A DNA stretch of 64,000 nucleotides. It comes from Sinomonas atrocyanea. GTDB taxonomy: Bacteria > Actinomycetota > Actinomycetes > Actinomycetales > Micrococcaceae. Positions within the stretch are counted from its first letter, which is position 1, and the number at the start of each line of letters is the position of its first letter. The translations under genes were made by a program, and so were the position numbers. The notes under the pieces were generated by a model. It was not told where the DNA came from and searched no databases. It saw only the letters and a list, made by a program, of their open reading frames with translations. The DNA is taken from the NCBI RefSeq assembly GCF_030812675.1, contig NZ_JAUSTE010000005.1, positions 124,001-188,000 of the forward strand, written 5' to 3'. Shown piece after piece: positions 1 to 7,620 of this stretch.

Positions 1-1
1 G

Positions 2-1003
2 GCCCTCCTCGTCGAGGTGGTGTGGCCCGAGTTCGTCGCCGAGCTCGAGGCCGGCGAGTACAGCAACCGGCTCTTCGTGCCGATCCGCTTCCTCGACTTC
101 ACGCCCGGCTACGCGACCAATTCGGCGGTGCTCTTCCCCGAGACCGTCGCCATGCGCGAGGTCCCCACCTTCACGTGGGGCGCCATCTTCGCCGACCGCG
201 AGGCGGCCCGCTTCCGCCGTGTGCTCAACGCCGCCGCCAAGGTCACCGACCTCGAGCTGCCCGCGGACGCCGCCGAGCTCGTCACGGACCAGAAGCTCGC
301 CCAGGAGACGTTCGTGATGTGGGACCTCATCCACGACCGCACCCACATGCGCGGCGATCTGCCCTTCGACCCCTTCATGATCAAGCAGCGCATGCCGTTC
401 TTCCTCTACTCCCTCGAAGAGCTCCGCTGCGACCTCACCGCCTTCCGCGAGTCGGTGAAGATCGAGCGGGACCAGAAGGCGGCGCCCGAGGCGCGGCGGC
501 ACGCAAAGCTCGTCCAGTACGCCGTGATCTTCGACCGGATCTTCCGGTTCGCGATCACCGGCTCACGCGTGCGCAACTACGACGGGCTCGGGGGCCAGCT
601 CCTCTTCGCCTGGATGCACCAGCACCACGTCCTCCACTGGACGGACACCAAGCTCGCGATCGACTGGGACCGGGTGCCCGAGGTGGTCAGCGCCCTCGGG
701 GACGCCATCGACGAGCTGTACTGGCGTTCCATCGACCGGCCCAAGGTGGCACACTGGCTCGCAGCGTACGAGCTCGTCGCCGGGACCGTCACGCCGCACC
801 CGGCCTCGGTGTGGGCCAAGGGCCCCGACGCCCTGCCCCTGACCGGGACGCCGCGCGAGATCACCGACCAGGTCCTCGACGACGAGTTCCCGCTGTCCAT
901 GTTCTACGAGGCACTGGAGAAGAAGATGCGCCCTGTCATCGCCTCTACGGCCGGCATCACGGGCGAGACCGCCCTCCCGGCCGGGCCGGAGGCCGCCGCG
1001 TGA
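2..1003 (+). CDS. DUF6421 family protein, 5'-truncated by window edge
   Basis: The reading frame is already open at the window start (Ala-Leu-Leu-Val-Glu-Val-Val-Trp), so the N-terminus lies upstream; 333 residues are visible. The sequence is soluble and mixed alpha/beta, without membrane segments or a signal peptide. It contains an HDRTHMRG stretch and an aromatic-rich WMHQHHVLHW segment. I recognise it as the actinobacterial DUF6421 family, of unknown function; that call is from memory of the family. Its stop overlaps the GTG start of the following SDR gene (GTGA), so the two are probably translationally coupled. Confidence 0.7.
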   Translation, partial: ALLVEVVWPEFVAELEAGEYSNRLFVPIRFLDFTPGYATNSAVLFPETVAMREVPTFTWGAIFADREAARFRRVLNAAAKVTDLELPADAAELVTDQKLAQETFVMWDLIHDRTHMRGDLPFDPFMIKQRMPFFLYSLEELRCDLTAFRESVKIERDQKAAPEARRHAKLVQYAVIFDRIFRFAITGSRVRNYDGLGGQLLFAWMHQHHVLHWTDTKLAIDWDRVPEVVSALGDAIDELYWRSIDRPKVAHWLAAYELVAGTVTPHPASVWAKGPDALPLTGTPREITDQVLDDEFPLSMFYEALEKKMRPVIASTAGITGETALPAGPEAAA

Positions 1004-1767
1004 CGCTCCCGCCGGAATCCGGCGCGCAGGGCGCGGCCGTGCTCGTCGCGGGGGCCACCTCGGCCTCCGGACGGGCCGCCGTCCGCGCCCTGCGCGCCGC
1101 AGGTGCCACTGCCATCGCCGTGGGGTCCGACGCCGGCCGCCTCGCCGACGCCTTCGGCGCACCGGCCACGGATGCCGGCGCGGGCGGCGCGGTCCCCCAG
1201 CACGTGTGCGACCTCGCCGACTTCGCCGCCACCGAGCGGCTCGCGGACGAGGTGCGGGACCGGTTCGGACGCGTGGACGGCGTGATCCACCTCGTGGGGG
1301 GCTGGCGCGGCGGCAGCCCGTTCACCGCGCAGAGCGATGCCGACTGGGACTTCCTGGCCCGGGGGGCGATCACCACGCTGCGGAACACGTCCCGGGCGTT
1401 CTTCGACGACATCGCCGCGTCCCCGCGGGGCCGGTTCGCGATGGTCTCCACGACGACGCTCGCCCGCCCGAGCGCGGCCAACGCCAATTACCAGGCCGCC
1501 AAGGCCGCCGCCGAGGCCTGGATCCGTTCCATGGCCCAGGGCCTCGCCCTGGGCCAGTCCCAGCGCAAGGAGGACCCCGCGCCCCAGACGAGCGCCGCCG
1601 TCGTGCTCGCCGTGAAGGCCCTCCTCGACGACGCGATGCGCGCCGCGGCACCGGAGCGGAAGTTCCCCGGCTACACCCACGTGGACGCCCTGGCCGCGCG
1701 CGCCGTGGCCCTCTTCTCCGAGGACGCCGCCGAGCTCAACGGCGCCCGCCTCGACCTCACCGCCTGA
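1000..1767 (+). CDS. SDR family NAD(P)-dependent oxidoreductase
   Basis: A short-chain dehydrogenase/reductase of 255 aa, the usual size for classical SDRs. The nucleotide-binding glycine motif is near the N-terminus (VLVAGATSASGRAA). The catalytic Tyr-x3-Lys is in NYQAAKAA, preceded by a Ser/Thr-rich strand (MVSTTTLARP). The substrate cannot be predicted. The start is the GTG that overlaps the preceding stop codon; the frame is open further upstream, but that part is a shadow of the DUF6421 gene. A GC-rich hairpin follows the stop, so the two-gene unit probably ends here. Confidence 0.85.
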   Translation: MTLPPESGAQGAAVLVAGATSASGRAAVRALRAAGATAIAVGSDAGRLADAFGAPATDAGAGGAVPQHVCDLADFAATERLADEVRDRFGRVDGVIHLVGGWRGGSPFTAQSDADWDFLARGAITTLRNTSRAFFDDIAASPRGRFAMVSTTTLARPSAANANYQAAKAAAEAWIRSMAQGLALGQSQRKEDPAPQTSAAVVLAVKALLDDAMRAAAPERKFPGYTHVDALAARAVALFSEDAAELNGARLDLTA

Positions 1768-1788
1768 GCCCGGCCTGGACGGCCGGGC
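1768..1788 (+). terminator. GC-rich hairpin after SDR gene
   Basis: An 8-bp inverted repeat, GCCCGGCC / GGCCGGGC, with a 5-nt loop starts right after the stop at 1767. There is no T-tract, as is common in high-GC actinobacteria. It probably separates the SDR unit from the leaderless promoter of the next gene. Confidence 0.45.
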
Positions 1789-1813
1789 ACCCCGAGACCT
1801 GAAACGAGTGCGC

Positions 1814-1819
1814 CATACT
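1814..1819 (+). promoter_or_regulatory. -10 element (CATACT), leaderless start
   Basis: CATACT lies 6 nt before GTG 1826, so transcription should begin at the start codon itself. No convincing -35 is visible. Confidence 0.5.
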
Positions 1820-1825
1820 GTGACT

Positions 1826-2920
1826 GTGACTTCCCCTTCTTCCTCCGTGCAGTCCCCTGCCGCGCCCGCGGGCTGGCCGCTCCACGACGCCGCGGTGCGG
1901 GGCTTCGCCTCCGACAACTACTCCGGCGCCCACCCGGAGGTCCTCGCGGCCCTGGCCGCCGCCAACGGCGGCCACCAGGTCTCGTACGGGCAGGACGAGT
2001 ACACCGCGCGGCTCCAGGCAGAGATGGAGGCGCTGTTCGGCGAGGGCGTCGAGGCGTACCCCGTGTTCAACGGCACGGGGGCGAACGTCGTCTCGCTGCA
2101 GTCGCTCGTGCCGCGCTGGGGCGCGGTGGTGTGCGCGACGACAGCCCACATCAACGTGGACGAGAACGGCGCCCCGGAACGGGTCGGCGGCCTTAAGCTC
2201 CTCGGTGTCCCGACCCCGGACGGCAAGCTCACGCCCGAGCTGATCGACCGGGAGGCCTGGGGCTGGGGCGACGAGCACCGCGCCCAGCCGCTGGCCGTCT
2301 CCCTCACGCAGACGACCGAGCTGGGGACGCGGTACTCGGTCGGCGAACTGCGCGCCATCACGGAGCACGCCCACGCCCGCGGGATGAAGGTCCACATGGA
2401 CGGGGCACGGCTCGCGAACGCCGCCGCCGGCCTCGGCGTCCCGGTGCGGGAGTTCACCTCCGACGCCGGGATCGACATCCTCTCCTTCGGCGGGACCAAG
2501 AACGGCATGCTCTTCGGCGAGTGCGTCGTGGCATTGGACGCCGAGGCGGCCCACGGACTGACCTACTTGCGCAAGATGGACATGCAGCTCGCCTCGAAGA
2601 TGCGCTTCGTCTCCGCCCAGTTCCTGGCCCTGCTCGAGGACGGCCTGTGGCTGCGCTCGGCCGCCCACGCGAACGCGATGGCCGCACGCCTCCGCGCGGC
2701 GGTGGAGGGACTCGACGGCGTCGAGCTCACCCAGGCCACCGAGTCGAACGGGGTCTTCGCGATCCTGCCCGAGGGCGTCGCGGACAGGCTGCGCGAGCGG
2801 TTCCGCTTCTACGACTGGGACGCGGCGCGCCGCGAGGTGCGCTGGATGTGCTCCTTCGACACCACGGAGGACGACGTTGACCGCTTCGCCGAGGCCCTCA
2901 GGGAGGAACTCGCGCGCTAG
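1826..2920 (+). CDS. ltaE: Low-specificity L-threonine aldolase
   Basis: A fold-type I PLP enzyme that cleaves L-threonine/allo-threonine to glycine and acetaldehyde (beta-eliminating lyase family, aspartate aminotransferase fold). The PLP-binding lysine is about K225 in LSFGGTKNGMLFGE. The family's N-terminal FASDNYSGAHPEVL and the HMDGARLANA segment, whose Asp contacts the pyridine nitrogen, are present. The 364 aa is slightly longer than the usual ~340-350. I chose GTG 1826 over the upstream in-frame GTG codons (1808, 1820) because a -10 hexamer ends 6 nt before it and the upstream codons overlap that hexamer. Confidence 0.88.
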   Translation: MTSPSSSVQSPAAPAGWPLHDAAVRGFASDNYSGAHPEVLAALAAANGGHQVSYGQDEYTARLQAEMEALFGEGVEAYPVFNGTGANVVSLQSLVPRWGAVVCATTAHINVDENGAPERVGGLKLLGVPTPDGKLTPELIDREAWGWGDEHRAQPLAVSLTQTTELGTRYSVGELRAITEHAHARGMKVHMDGARLANAAAGLGVPVREFTSDAGIDILSFGGTKNGMLFGECVVALDAEAAHGLTYLRKMDMQLASKMRFVSAQFLALLEDGLWLRSAAHANAMAARLRAAVEGLDGVELTQATESNGVFAILPEGVADRLRERFRFYDWDAARREVRWMCSFDTTEDDVDRFAEALREELAR

Positions 2921-2934
2921 CCTGCTGGCCTGCC

Positions 2935-2967
2935 GCCGGGCCCCGATCCGTTTGGGACCGGCCCGGC
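2935..2967 (+). terminator. Hairpin downstream of ltaE
   Basis: Inverted repeat GCCGGGCC / GGCCCGGC with a 17-nt loop, 14 nt after the ltaE stop. No T-run. The right arm abuts the -10 of the next promoter. Confidence 0.35.
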
Positions 2968-2979
2968 CGCGGGTAGTAC
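2952..2979 (+). promoter_or_regulatory. Promoter of zinc alcohol dehydrogenase gene
   Basis: TTGGGA (-35, 2952-2957), a 16-nt spacer and TAGTAC (-10, 2974-2979) lie 7 nt before ATG 2987, predicting a leaderless or nearly leaderless transcript. Confidence 0.5.
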
Positions 2980-2986
2980 CCGGACC

Positions 2987-4201
2987 ATGAAGGCAGTGGT
3001 CTGGCATGGCATTGGCGATATCCGACTCGACGACGTTCCCGAGCCCACCCTCAGGGACCCCCACGACGCCATCGTGCGGATCACCCGCTCGGCGATCTGC
3101 GGCACCGACCTGCACATGGTGCGCGGCACGATGTCCGGGATGCGGGAGGGCACGGTCCTCGGCCACGAGGCGGTGGGAGTCGTCACCGAGGTGGGCGACG
3201 CGGTGCGCGGCTTCAGCCCCGGCGACCGGGTGCTGGTCAACTCGACAATCTCCTGCGGGGCGTGCCGGTACTGCCGCATGGGGCACACCGCCCAGTGCGA
3301 CGTCGCGAACCCGAACGGCCCCCAGGCGGGGACGAGCTTCTTCGGCGGCCCCGAGATGACGGGGCCGGTGGACGGCCTGCAGGCCGAGTACGCGCGCATC
3401 CCGTGGGCGCAGAACACCCTGCATCCGCTGCCCGACACCGTTTCCGACGAGCAGGCGATCCTGCTCTCCGACATCTTCCCGACGGGGTGGTTCGGCGCCG
3501 AGCTCGCCGGCGTGCGCCGGGGCGACGTCGTGGCCGTCTTCGGGGCGGGGATCGTCGGGCAGTTCGCTGCCGCGTCCGCGTTCAAGCAGGGCGCAGCGCG
3601 GGTGATCGTGGTGGACGGAGAGGAGACGCGCCTCGCCGCCGCCCTCGCCCAGCACTGCGAGATCGTGGACTTCAATGCCGAGGACCCCGTCGAGGCGATC
3701 CGGGAGCTGACGAACGGGATCGGCGCCGACGCGGTGATCGACGCCGTCGGAGTCGACGCGGAGCGTCCCAAGCGCGGACCCGCGGCGCCGCCGCAAGAGC
3801 AGGCGGAGGCGTTCGACGCGGAGGTGCGGCAGATTGCCCCGGACGCCGCGCCGCGGGGCGAGCACTTCAAGCCCGGCGACGGTCCGTCCCAGGCGGCACG
3901 ATGGGCGGTCGAGGCGGTCGCGAAGTGCGGGCGGATCGGCATCATCGGCGTGTACCCGCCGCAGGTCGGGCAGTATCCGATCGGGCAGGCGATGAACAAG
4001 AACCTGACGATCCGGATGGGCAACTGCGACCACCACTCGGTCACCCCGCCCCTGATCGACATGGTGGCCGCCGGTCAGTTCGACCCGACCGCGCTCATCA
4101 CCGAGCACGAGCAGCTGGGCTCGGCCATCGGCGCGTACGAGGCGTTCGACCTGCGCGAGCCGGGCTGGATCAAGGTCGAGCTGGCCGCCACGCAGGGGTG
4201 A
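2987..4201 (+). CDS. Zinc-dependent alcohol dehydrogenase family protein
   Basis: A medium-chain dehydrogenase/reductase of 404 aa. Catalytic-zinc ligands are in AICGTDLHMVRG and the GHEAVG motif. Four structural-zinc cysteines are in CGACRYCRMGHTAQC. The Rossmann motif is GAGIVGQF. An insertion at about residues 255-305 (rich in Pro, Gln and Glu) and the overall length resemble the subgroup annotated as glutathione-independent formaldehyde dehydrogenase-like or threonine dehydrogenase-like; the substrate is not determinable here. It appears to be a single-gene unit with its own promoter. Confidence 0.85.
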   Translation: MKAVVWHGIGDIRLDDVPEPTLRDPHDAIVRITRSAICGTDLHMVRGTMSGMREGTVLGHEAVGVVTEVGDAVRGFSPGDRVLVNSTISCGACRYCRMGHTAQCDVANPNGPQAGTSFFGGPEMTGPVDGLQAEYARIPWAQNTLHPLPDTVSDEQAILLSDIFPTGWFGAELAGVRRGDVVAVFGAGIVGQFAAASAFKQGAARVIVVDGEETRLAAALAQHCEIVDFNAEDPVEAIRELTNGIGADAVIDAVGVDAERPKRGPAAPPQEQAEAFDAEVRQIAPDAAPRGEHFKPGDGPSQAARWAVEAVAKCGRIGIIGVYPPQVGQYPIGQAMNKNLTIRMGNCDHHSVTPPLIDMVAAGQFDPTALITEHEQLGSAIGAYEAFDLREPGWIKVELAATQG

Positions 4202-4253
4202 GCGGGGCGGCCGCCCCGGCGTGCCGTTCCTGCCCGGGAAATGGGCGCCAGCG

Positions 4254-4259
4254 TACTCT
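4254..4259 (+). promoter_or_regulatory. -10 element (TACTCT), leaderless start
   Basis: TACTCT ends 6 nt before GTG 4266, which sets the start of the DUF3000 gene. Confidence 0.5.
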
Positions 4260-4265
4260 GGGACC

Positions 4266-4856
4266 GTGACCGCACTAGCACACCTGCCTGCGGACTTCTT
4301 GACAGCCCTCCGCTCCATGCGGAGCGCCACGGGCATGCTCCGCCAGGGAGACTTCCGCCTCGAGGAGATCCCGGCACCCGCGAGGCTCGCTCCCTACGCC
4401 GTCGCCCTCGAGGCCGACGTCCGTGACGGGGACGAGGAGCTCGCCACCGGCCGCTTCATCCTCCTCCACGACCCGGAGCCCCCGGCCGTCTGGGACGGGA
4501 CCTTCCGCGTCGTGACCTACATCAGGGCCCAGCTCGAGCCTGAGATGGGCAACGATGCCCTCCTCGGCTCCGTGGCCTGGACCTGGCTCGTCGAGGCCCT
4601 CGAGAAGCACCACGCCCGCTACACCGCCGCCGGCGGGACTGCCACGCGGGTCCTCTCGGAGAGCTACGGGACGCTCGCCGACCGGCACGACACGATCGAC
4701 ATCGAGCTGCGCGCCTCCTGGACCCCGGACGGCCCGGACCTCCGTGACCACCTCGAGGCCTGGTGCGACATGGTCTCCACCTTCGCCGGGATCCCGCCGC
4801 TGCCGGAGGGTGTGGCTGTGCTGCCGCGGCGCCGGCGCAGGGACGATCCCCGCTGA
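4266..4856 (+). CDS. DUF3000 domain-containing protein
   Basis: A 196-aa actinobacterial protein of unknown function. It begins VTALAHLPADFLTALRSMRS and has a conserved core around WTWLVEALE, SYGTLADRH and the acidic IELRASWTPDGPDL. It ends in a basic tail (RRRRRDDPR). No membrane segments. In actinobacteria DUF3000 typically precedes the ribonuclease D gene, as here (55-nt gap). An ATG-like frame extends upstream to 4221, but the -10 hexamer at 4254-4259 lies inside that extension, so GTG 4266 is preferred. Confidence 0.85.
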   Translation: MTALAHLPADFLTALRSMRSATGMLRQGDFRLEEIPAPARLAPYAVALEADVRDGDEELATGRFILLHDPEPPAVWDGTFRVVTYIRAQLEPEMGNDALLGSVAWTWLVEALEKHHARYTAAGGTATRVLSESYGTLADRHDTIDIELRASWTPDGPDLRDHLEAWCDMVSTFAGIPPLPEGVAVLPRRRRRDDPR

Positions 4857-4896
4857 GCCGGCGTCCCTCGAGGCGGGGCGCCGCGGGCGGCGGCGA

Positions 4897-4902
4897 TAGA
4901 CT
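4897..4902 (+). promoter_or_regulatory. -10 element (TAGACT) before RNase D gene
   Basis: TAGACT with 9 nt to ATG 4912; the leader would be only two or three nucleotides. No ribosome binding site is needed or seen. Confidence 0.45.
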
Positions 4903-4911
4903 GGCGACATC

Positions 4912-6297
4912 ATGACCGCACAGCCCCACGACGCCACCGGGACGGGATCGGGCAGCGGACCCGACCAGGGCCCGGAAGCGACCCAGGTCCCCCCGCCCGC
5001 CACGACGACGCCGGAGAACATCCTGGTGGAAGGCTTCGGGGTCCCGGTCCCCGCGGTCATCCAGCTCGACGAGCCCCGCGACGGCGTTCCCCTCGTGATC
5101 TCGACCCAGGAGGGCCTGCAACGGGCCGCCGCCTCCCTCGCCCGGGGCACCGGGCCCGCCGGAGTGGACGCCGAGCGCGCCTCCGGATTCCGCTACGGCC
5201 AGCGCGCCTTCCTCGTCCAGATCCGCCGTGAGGGGTCCGGGACCTGGCTCATCGACCCGGAGCCCTTCGAGGACCTCGCCATCCTGAACGACGCCCTCGC
5301 GGGGGTCGAGTGGATCATCCATGCCTCCACGCAGGACCTCCCCTGCCTCTCGGAGCTCGGCATGTGGCCGGACCGCCTCTTCGACACCGAGCTCGCTGCC
5401 CGGCTCGCGGGCCTACCCCGCGTGGGGCTGGCCGCCGTCGTCGAACAGCTCCTCGGCTTCAGCCTCGCCAAGGAGCACTCCGCGGCGGACTGGTCGACGC
5501 GGCCCCTCCCCGAGCCGTGGCTGCGCTATGCGGCCCTCGACGTCGAGGTCCTCGTGGAGCTGCGGGACGAGCTCGCCGACCTGCTCGAGTCCCAGGGAAA
5601 GCTGGAGTACGCGGCCGAGGAGTTCGCGGCGATTCTCGCCGCCGGCGTGGCCGAGCCCAAGGCCGATCCGTGGCGGCGCACGTCCGGGCTGCACCAGATC
5701 CGCGACCGCCGCCAGCTCGCCGCCGTGCGCGAACTCTGGCTCGAGCGCGACGCGCTCGCGGAGAAGCGGGACATCGCTCCCGGCAAGCTCATCCCGGACT
5801 CGGCCCTCGTCGCCGTGGCCCGGGAGATGCCCGCGACCGTGCCCCAGCTCCTCGCCACCAAGGGCTTCCACGGGCGCGCCGCCCAGCGCGAGGCGCCGCG
5901 CTGGCTCCGTGCCGTCGCCGCCGCCCGCCGCCTCGACGCGGGCGAGCTGCCGCCCCTGCACCTGCCGAGCTCCGGCCCGCCCCCGCCCCGTGTGTGGGAC
6001 GACCGCGACCCCGAGGCCGCCGCGCGGCTCAAGACGGCCCGGCCGCGGATCGCCGCCCGCGCCGAGGAGCTCGGCATGCCCACCGAGAACCTCCTCACGC
6101 CGGACCACCTGCGCCGCGTCGCGTGGCGCCCGCCGGAGCCCCTCTCGCCGGACACGCTCGCCGACGCCCTGCGGAGCCTGGGTGCCCGGCCGTGGCAGAT
6201 CGCCGAGACCGTGCCGCTCCTGCTGGAGGCATTCACGCACCCCCGTCCGCCCAAGGCGGCCGCCGGGGCCAGGACAGCAGCCTCCGGGCGCGACTGA
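4912..6297 (+). CDS. rnd: Ribonuclease D family protein (DEDD exonuclease plus HRDC domain)
   Basis: A 3'-5' exoribonuclease, probably involved in tRNA and structured-RNA maturation. After a ~40-residue disordered N-terminus, the DEDD exonuclease domain shows ExoI (GVDAERASG), ExoII (IIHASTQDLPCLSELG) and ExoIII (RYAALDVEVLVELRDEL). The central HRDC-like domain follows (ELWLERDALAEKRDIAPGK). The C-terminal third is helical and proline-rich. The length of 461 aa exceeds E. coli RNase D (~375 aa), as is usual for actinobacterial homologues. In many actinomycetes this gene sits between DUF3000 and fadA, as here. Confidence 0.87.
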   Translation: MTAQPHDATGTGSGSGPDQGPEATQVPPPATTTPENILVEGFGVPVPAVIQLDEPRDGVPLVISTQEGLQRAAASLARGTGPAGVDAERASGFRYGQRAFLVQIRREGSGTWLIDPEPFEDLAILNDALAGVEWIIHASTQDLPCLSELGMWPDRLFDTELAARLAGLPRVGLAAVVEQLLGFSLAKEHSAADWSTRPLPEPWLRYAALDVEVLVELRDELADLLESQGKLEYAAEEFAAILAAGVAEPKADPWRRTSGLHQIRDRRQLAAVRELWLERDALAEKRDIAPGKLIPDSALVAVAREMPATVPQLLATKGFHGRAAQREAPRWLRAVAAARRLDAGELPPLHLPSSGPPPPRVWDDRDPEAAARLKTARPRIAARAEELGMPTENLLTPDHLRRVAWRPPEPLSPDTLADALRSLGARPWQIAETVPLLLEAFTHPRPPKAAAGARTAASGRD

Positions 6298-6332
6298 GGG
6301 CCGGCTCCCGGGCCGACCGGGGTGCCGCCTTT

Positions 6333-6361
6333 GCAGACCAAGTTACTGCTCAGTAACATGA
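6333..6361 (+). promoter_or_regulatory. fadAB promoter with 16-bp palindromic operator
   Basis: TTGCAG (-35, 6333-6338), 17 nt, TAACAT (-10, 6356-6361). Between and overlapping them lies a perfect 16-bp palindrome GTTACTG-CT-CAGTAAC (6344-6359), placed to block RNA polymerase. It looks like a TetR-type repressor operator, plausibly acyl-CoA-responsive. No regulator gene is in the window. Confidence 0.6.
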
Positions 6362-6393
6362 CTGTGAGGGCGGTCACCGCCCGCCAGAGACCC

Positions 6394-6399
6394 AAGGAG
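6394..6399 (+). promoter_or_regulatory. Ribosome binding site AAGGAG for fadA
   Basis: AAGGAG, 6 nt before ATG 6406. It decides the start against an open extension reaching 6322 that would run through the operator. Confidence 0.7.
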
Positions 6400-6405
6400 C
6401 TGCCC

Positions 6406-7620
6406 ATGTCCAGCAGGCACATCCGGGACGTCGTCTTCGTTGACGGCGTCCGCACCCCGTTCGGCAAGGCCGGAGAGAAGGGGATCTACCACGGCACGCG
6501 CGCCGACGACCTCGTCGTGAAGACCATCCGCGAGCTGCTGCGCCGCAACCCGTCCCTCCCGGCCGAGCGCGTGGACGAGGTCTCCATCGCCGCGACCACC
6601 CAGACCGGCGACCAAGGCCTCACCATCGGGCGCACGGCCGCGCTCCTCGCGGGCCTGCCCCGCTCGGTGCCGGGCTTCGCGGTGGACCGCATGTGCGCCG
6701 GCGCCATGACCGCCGTGACCGCCACGGCGAGCGGGATCGGCGTCGGCGCGTACGACGTCGTCATCGCCGGCGGCGTCGAGCACATGGGCAATCACCCCAT
6801 GGGGCAGGGCGCCGACCCCAACCCGCGCTTCATGTCGGAGCGCCTCGTCGACCCGGCGGCCCTGAACATGGGCAACACGGCGGAGAACCTGCACGACCGC
6901 TTCCCCGCCATCACCAAGGAGCGCGCCGACACGTACGCGGCGGCCTCCCAGGCCAAGCTCGCTGCCGCCTACGCCGACGGCAGGATCCAGCCCGACCTCG
7001 TGCCCGTCGCCACCCACCGGCCCGGCGAAGGGTTCGGCCTCGCAACCACCGACGAGCCCCCTCGCCCCGGAACGACCATCGAGGACCTCGCGGCCCTGCG
7101 CACCCCGTTCCGGCCGCACGGGCGCGTCACTGCCGGCAACGCCGCAGGGCTCAACGACGGGGCCACCGCCTGCCTCCTGACCTCCGCCGAGACCGCCGAG
7201 GAGCTGGGCCTCGCCCCGAAGATGCGCCTGGTCTCCTATGCGTTCGCCGGCGTCGAGCCGGAGATCATGGGCATCGGGCCGGTGCCGTCCACCGAGAAGG
7301 CCCTCGCCAAGGCCGGCCTCACCATCGGGGACATCGGCCTGTTCGAGGTCAACGAGGCGTTCGCCGTCCAGGTCCTCAGCTTCCTCGACCACTTCGGCAT
7401 CGCCGACGACGATCCCCGCGTCAACCGCTACGGCGGCGCGATCGCCGTCGGGCACCCCCTCGCCTCGTCGGGCGTGCGCCTCATGACCCAGCTCGCGCGC
7501 CAGTTCGCCGAGGACCCCGGCGTCCGCTACGGCATCACCACCATGTGCATCGGCCTCGGCATGGGGGGCACGGTCATCTGGGAGAACCCCCACCACGCCG
7601 ACTACGGAAAGGGCGAGTGA
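6406..7620 (+). CDS. fadA: Acetyl-CoA C-acyltransferase (3-ketoacyl-CoA thiolase)
   Basis: Catalyses the last step of fatty acid beta-oxidation: 3-ketoacyl-CoA plus CoA gives acetyl-CoA plus shortened acyl-CoA. The thiolase fold of 404 aa has the nucleophilic Cys at about residue 97 (DRMCAGAM), the catalytic His at ~350 (GHPLASSG) and the second Cys at ~381 (MCIGLGMG). The N-terminal VDGVRTPFGK is typical of the family. The stop overlaps the GTG of the next gene (GTGA), giving a tight fadA-fadB operon. Confidence 0.92.
   Translation: MSSRHIRDVVFVDGVRTPFGKAGEKGIYHGTRADDLVVKTIRELLRRNPSLPAERVDEVSIAATTQTGDQGLTIGRTAALLAGLPRSVPGFAVDRMCAGAMTAVTATASGIGVGAYDVVIAGGVEHMGNHPMGQGADPNPRFMSERLVDPAALNMGNTAENLHDRFPAITKERADTYAAASQAKLAAAYADGRIQPDLVPVATHRPGEGFGLATTDEPPRPGTTIEDLAALRTPFRPHGRVTAGNAAGLNDGATACLLTSAETAEELGLAPKMRLVSYAFAGVEPEIMGIGPVPSTEKALAKAGLTIGDIGLFEVNEAFAVQVLSFLDHFGIADDDPRVNRYGGAIAVGHPLASSGVRLMTQLARQFAEDPGVRYGITTMCIGLGMGGTVIWENPHHADYGKGE

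Noticed and set aside
1757-4336. An 859-codon minus-strand frame
   Set aside because: It opposes threonine aldolase and the zinc alcohol dehydrogenase, which have all catalytic motifs; composition indicates a shadow.
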